Shown: piece by piece, positions 61,801 through 64,000 of the stretch
Numbering within the stretch: position 1 is the first letter of the stretch
How the letters are laid out: each line of letters begins with the position of its first letter
Source: Cohnella sp. SGD-V74
GTDB taxonomy: Bacteria > Bacillota > Bacilli > Paenibacillales > Paenibacillaceae
Assembly (NCBI RefSeq): GCF_003001675.1
Contig: NZ_PVYW01000003.1
Span: 434,001-498,000, forward strand
Length of the DNA: 64,000 nt
Reading direction: 5' to 3'
The notes under the pieces: model-generated
Database searches by the model: none
The model's input: only the letters and a program-made list of their open reading frames with translations
Told to the model about the DNA's origin: nothing
Position numbers and translations under genes: made by a program

Positions 61801-63435
61801 ATCAGAGTTTTTCTTCACCTTGACCGTTTGGGCATCCAACTCCATATGGCGGTTCAGATACGTATCCAAGATGACAATGTCGGTCATCGGTTTCTTGTCA
61901 TGGTTAACGACAAGTCTCCATTGGATTTTCTTTTGATTGAAATCCTCTTGGGCTACGGATTTGGCGAAAATAACTTCCTGATAGCTTGCAGTGCCTTCCT
62001 TGAACATATTGTCGTAGATGGTTACCTTGTTTTTGACCGTCTTGTTCGTAGCGGGATAGACACGCTGTTCGGCCTTGGTTTTGTAGACGATGTCGTACGC
62101 CTTATCTACATCACCGTTAAACTGTAACCGGAAGCCGCCCTTGTAATCGGTGCCTACGGAAGTCACCGTATAAAGACTCGAATCGATCGGCGTAGCGCTG
62201 GGAGTGCCGTTGCCGTTGCTGTCGATCGTCACCTCGTAAACTTTAAGATCGGTATGAACGACGCTCTGCTGAATTCCGTTGGCCGGATCGAACTCGTCCA
62301 GGATGACCGCATCGACCTGTGCAATCGTCTGCTGGTTGTAGTTGTATTCGATTTTCCATGTGATCGTTTGGTTCGCGGAATCGTAGCCGTTATTGACGGC
62401 TCTCTTGTTCAAAGGTTCGTTAAAACGAATCGTCACCGTCTTGGTATCCGTTTTCGTCGTGATATCGTTTCCCGTCAACTCCACCAAATTGGTAAACGAT
62501 CTGGTGAACGGCGCGACGATCGGAGCTTCGACACTCGTCTTGTACTCGACCTGGTAAGCCTTGTCAGTAGTTCCCAGATTGATCGGGAATGCGGCAAACG
62601 TTTGCGGCGTCCCCGGGTTCACTTTGACGATTGAACCGTCCGGTTGGACTTTAAGCTCGTAAACCTCGATATCGCCCAGAAGGGTCAAGCCGCTTGTCGA
62701 GCCTCCCAGCGTATCGTTGAGCGTGGCGTTCGTAATCGTGTTTTTCTGCTGATTGAACTCTACAACCCAGTCGATAACGTCGGAATTGAATCCGCCTTTG
62801 TTGGCAGTACCGGTCTTTACCAATTTGTCCTCAGTGGTATTGGCGAACGTCACCGGTATGGTGGCTTGTCCGACTGCGCTGAAGTCAATATTGTATTCGA
62901 GGCCGTCATTTAGCTGCCCCTCATCAAATTTCAGCCAGACGTAGAAGCTGCCTTCATAGCCTTGACCGCCATTAATACTCTCGCCGCTATTGCCGAAAGT
63001 AAATGTAACCGTGCGGTCCGTATTCACGACAAAGGTACCCACATTGCCGGACAACGTTCCAGGGATCGGACTGGGAACCGTAAAAATGCTAGGCAGCGAA
63101 AAAGTGTAGGTTGCTCCGTCGCTGTAGGAATGACCCATCGGTAATTCCCAATCCAAAATGATGGCAACGCTATTGTTGACATCGTGCTCCACGCTCTGAA
63201 TCGGATTACCCTGCGGAATTGCCATTCCGTCTTCGCCAATCAAAGGAACTTGATCGTAAACTTGGGCACTCTCGATCAGATTGCCCGAGATGACTTCCCC
63301 CGCCGCATGCGAAGATGGAGCCACGAACAACTGCGTCGCCAACTGAAGAACCAAAGCGAGCGCAACGAAGATCGCCAGCTTCTGCTTGGCTTGTCGAGCT
63401 CTTGCTTTGCTCACTCTTACTCTGCTAACTCTCAC
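58876..63435 (-). CDS. LPKTG-anchored adhesin with collagen-binding-like and SpaA/Cna_B repeats
   Basis: 1519 residues from GTG 63435 (AGGAAGG 5 bp before); the frame runs 57 codons further up without a signal peptide. Basic start and signal peptide (KQKLAIFVALALVLQLATQLF...SHA). Residues about 45-200: N-terminal adhesin domain. About 200-960: five related beta domains of roughly 150 residues resembling collagen-binding/SdrG repeats (each with W-x-(I/V)-x-(V/Y)-N and an I-x-D element). About 965-1330: four SpaA/Cna_B domains with the isopeptide Lys and Glu (ETxAP). Then a Pro/Glu/Thr linker, a cadherin/Big-like domain (DYKGKDSFTI), LPKTG at 1482-1486, a membrane helix and KKK. Confidence 0.9.
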   Translation of the reverse strand: MRVSRVRVSKARARQAKQKLAIFVALALVLQLATQLFVAPSSHAAGEVISGNLIESAQVYDQVPLIGEDGMAIPQGNPIQSVEHDVNNSVAIILDWELPMGHSYSDGATYTFSLPSIFTVPSPIPGTLSGNVGTFVVNTDRTVTFTFGNSGESINGGQGYEGSFYVWLKFDEGQLNDGLEYNIDFSAVGQATIPVTFANTTEDKLVKTGTANKGGFNSDVIDWVVEFNQQKNTITNATLNDTLGGSTSGLTLLGDIEVYELKVQPDGSIVKVNPGTPQTFAAFPINLGTTDKAYQVEYKTSVEAPIVAPFTRSFTNLVELTGNDITTKTDTKTVTIRFNEPLNKRAVNNGYDSANQTITWKIEYNYNQQTIAQVDAVILDEFDPANGIQQSVVHTDLKVYEVTIDSNGNGTPSATPIDSSLYTVTSVGTDYKGGFRLQFNGDVDKAYDIVYKTKAEQRVYPATNKTVKNKVTIYDNMFKEGTASYQEVIFAKSVAQEDFNQKKIQWRLVVNHDKKPMTDIVILDTYLNRHMELDAQTVKVKKNSDAVVDIADSAEFELVEENPVVAVADNPGDYKKGFIIRLKPGVTITDRYEFTFTTSFDPTAGMPDDNQYLNTAKIDWSEPGQVTPQTPITKTAQVTAQENTVNNGNKTGAYNAKDKTIRWTIDVNYNLFDIQEAIIKDNFQANSPQANLEFVAGSLKVFKLNLNTANNTYTVSPTAETLLPDQFSLNGDGKGFVLNLGPIGKQAYRVQYETSVGGQYPVTGTYSNQATLQDSDTGPIIFNRSATVTPKHGGDYLHKSGRQVGQTDKAIWTVIVNPSQSYIAANSVLEDTLTDNQILFGDTIKVYKTNLPTDNSGNIPKGDPLETSKYAVAVTENTFTVTFHEALDTAYIVEYESYINADHNDRIGNDAHYMGQSVAVKEDNQEGFVVKLADAGGGAATDIGKLKIVKVDDENKPLAGVEFELWNAAGTQLLEELTTSVNGEVETLRKYRFNGTSGIPYILKEVSAPSGYLVDPAYGTPSGQTIHFKGPSEPIQIVNEVIRQGFELVKEDSVTGEKLSGAKFELRDSSNTVIDDNLVSGTDGRLGKGNLPAGSYTLIETEAPLFYTLDPTPIPITIVANQTQIVQLAHPNVRGAGGALTVTKVNAKDPDNLKLEGVEFELWNDDNVLVATKTTDVNGVVEFTNLPYGLYTLVETKADGFVIEHPNTNVSIHQSNTSIIIENKEHIRSVKLTKFNASKSLLLSGAVFDLWRFTGSFDLQGNEIYERVTGIAPALLTTDVNGELFLDNLDPNKYRLIEVKAPYDYYLNTDPVEFEITTTQTATVLVEKTNQRIPSSGGGWTPDPGPSETPKPTEEPKPTEPEPTIDPEPSETPEPSETPEPSKPGEKVEEKTTNDKPVEGKTEVPEGGKVRIGEEPEHGTVTITPDGKWKYTPDKDYKGKDSFTIIVTDPEGNEQEILVEIDVDDVPRGGVDAGGQTPGKTLPKTGENSPLPLQLAGLALIVAGVLFLNRNRISLIKKK

Positions 63436-63544
63436 AAAATCCTTCCTCTCTATAATAAGTGTTGCAATTGCATCCGGACTCCTCTGTCGCTCAAAATGAC
63501 TCGGTCTCCCCCGGTTTTCCGCATGCAAAAAAAGCGCATAGCTG

Positions 63545-63621
63545 AATATTAGCAATGTCGCCTGAACAACTTCTGAAAAAGTTCTCGAATCTTGACATCC
63601 GAACACATGTTTGCTAATATT
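63545..63621. promoter_or_regulatory. Paired inverted sites at the divergent promoter region
   Basis: AATATTAGCAA (63545-63555) and its exact complement TTGCTAATATT (63611-63621). Each arm contains a palindromic CTAATATTAG or near-copy. The right arm covers the -10 of the plus promoter; the left arm puts TAATAT at a plausible -10 for the adhesin gene, though no -35 is seen. A shared operator for both genes is plausible. Confidence 0.45.
63592..63620 (+). promoter_or_regulatory. Sigma-A promoter of the coiled-coil gene
   Basis: TTGACA (63592-63597), 17 bp, TAATAT (63615-63620), 30 bp before the ATG at 63651; a textbook vegetative promoter. Confidence 0.85.
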
Positions 63622-63650
63622 AGTAAATCAATTGCGAGAGGGGTCTACTA

Positions 63651-64000
63651 ATGTCCGAAGAACGTCTGGCTAGGCTCGAGGATATGATGGGGCAGCTAAT
63701 CGGCATGGTGGGGAAGGTTCTGAGCGAACAGCATGAGATGCGCAAGGATATGGCTGAGATGAAGCTGGAGCTCACCGGTACAAAACAAGAGGTGAGCGGA
63801 TTACAGCAAGAGATGAACGGTGTAAAGAAGGAAGTTAGTGGACTGAAGCAAGAAATACGCGAAGTGAAGCAAGAAGTACACGAAGTGAAGCAAGAGATGA
63901 CTAGAGTGAACGACCGTCTAGAAAGAATAGAAACCGGGCACTCTCACTTCAACGACTCCATCCTCTATCTCATGGACAAGTCGACCCAGCACGACCACGA
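63651..64000 (+). CDS. Coiled-coil protein, N-terminal part (truncated by window end)
   Basis: Open from ATG 63651 to the window edge (116 codons), with GAGAGGGG 7 bp before and a strong promoter. The product is almost wholly helical; residues about 40-90 are heptad-like repeats of the form (K/E)-Q-E-(V/I/M)-x-x-(V/L) (KQEVSGL, KKEVSGL, KQEIREV, KQEVHEV, KQEMTRV). No membrane segment or known domain seen so far. Coiled-coil proteins of this kind are common in Paenibacillaceae; function unknown. Confidence 0.8.
   Translation, partial: MSEERLARLEDMMGQLIGMVGKVLSEQHEMRKDMAEMKLELTGTKQEVSGLQQEMNGVKKEVSGLKQEIREVKQEVHEVKQEMTRVNDRLERIETGHSHFNDSILYLMDKSTQHDH

Noticed and set aside
60304-62127. 607-codon plus-strand frame
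   Set aside because: Antisense of the adhesin repeats; no start signal or known domain.
63436-63544. Third c-di-GMP riboswitch in the adhesin leader
   Set aside because: GGCAAACC and GACGCAAAGC motifs are absent; only a weak CCGG-bounded pairing is seen.

Overview
The window looks like a chromosome segment of a GC-rich, endospore-forming member of the Bacillota, most likely Paenibacillaceae (Paenibacillus/Cohnella-like). The reasons are the sporulation genes (dacF-spoIIAA-spoIIAB-sigF, spoVA genes, spmAB-dacB, gerW), the resABCDE cluster, the rib operon followed by scpAB, and two large sugar-ABC-transporter loci each paired with a YesM/YesN-type two-component system. Nearly every gene is on the minus strand; only a sortase gene and the truncated last gene are on the plus strand. 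No tRNA, rRNA, CRISPR array, prophage or transposase gene was seen. Three gene-free stretches exceed 300 bases: 33485-33965 (a 50-bp tandem repeat and a terminator), 40291-40823 (rib promoter, FMN riboswitch and terminator) and 58558-58875 (two c-di-GMP riboswitches, a promoter and a terminator).

Layout, in coordinate order. (1) 1-9.9 kb: sugar transport locus A (sensor kinase, AraC-type regulator, two solute-binding proteins of which one is giant and carries extra beta domains, two permeases, and the start of a secreted protein). (2) 10-20 kb: locus B (kinase, regulator, two permeases, binding lipoprotein, metallophosphoesterase, DUF4091 protein), interrupted by two copies of a 167-bp fold-back repeat. 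(3) 20-24.3 kb: a large FtsX-type permease and an MFS transporter. (4) 24.3-30 kb: resABCDE, for cytochrome c maturation and redox signalling. (5) 30-34.5 kb: rluB, spmB, spmA, dacB and gerW. (6) 34.5-42.8 kb: ytfI, scpB, scpA, ribH-ribBA-ribE-ribD with an FMN riboswitch, ppiB and lysA. (7) 43-49 kb: spoVAF, spoVAB, spoVAA, sigF, spoIIAB, spoIIAA and dacF, with recognisable sigma-H, forespore and Spo0A sites. (8) 49-57 kb: a five-gene exopolysaccharide-like operon. (9) 57-64 kb: class D sortase, a secreted transglutaminase-fold protein behind tandem c-di-GMP-I riboswitches, a 1519-residue LPKTG adhesin with SpaA/Cna_B repeats, and the start of a coiled-coil protein.

The most interesting part is 49-64 kb. 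A processive GT2 synthase with an N-terminal PilZ-like domain, a UDP-HexNAc-type dehydrogenase, two NodB-fold proteins (one looks catalytically dead; the other pairs a degenerate with an intact domain) and a GH18-like protein form one operon. Next to it lie a sortase, a giant adhesin and a transglutaminase-fold protein whose leader carries two c-di-GMP aptamers in tandem. Together they suggest a c-di-GMP-controlled surface or biofilm island, with a possible functional parallel to LapG/LapA of Pseudomonas or PPEP-1/CD2831 of Clostridioides difficile. This link is inference; the individual parts are visible in the sequence.
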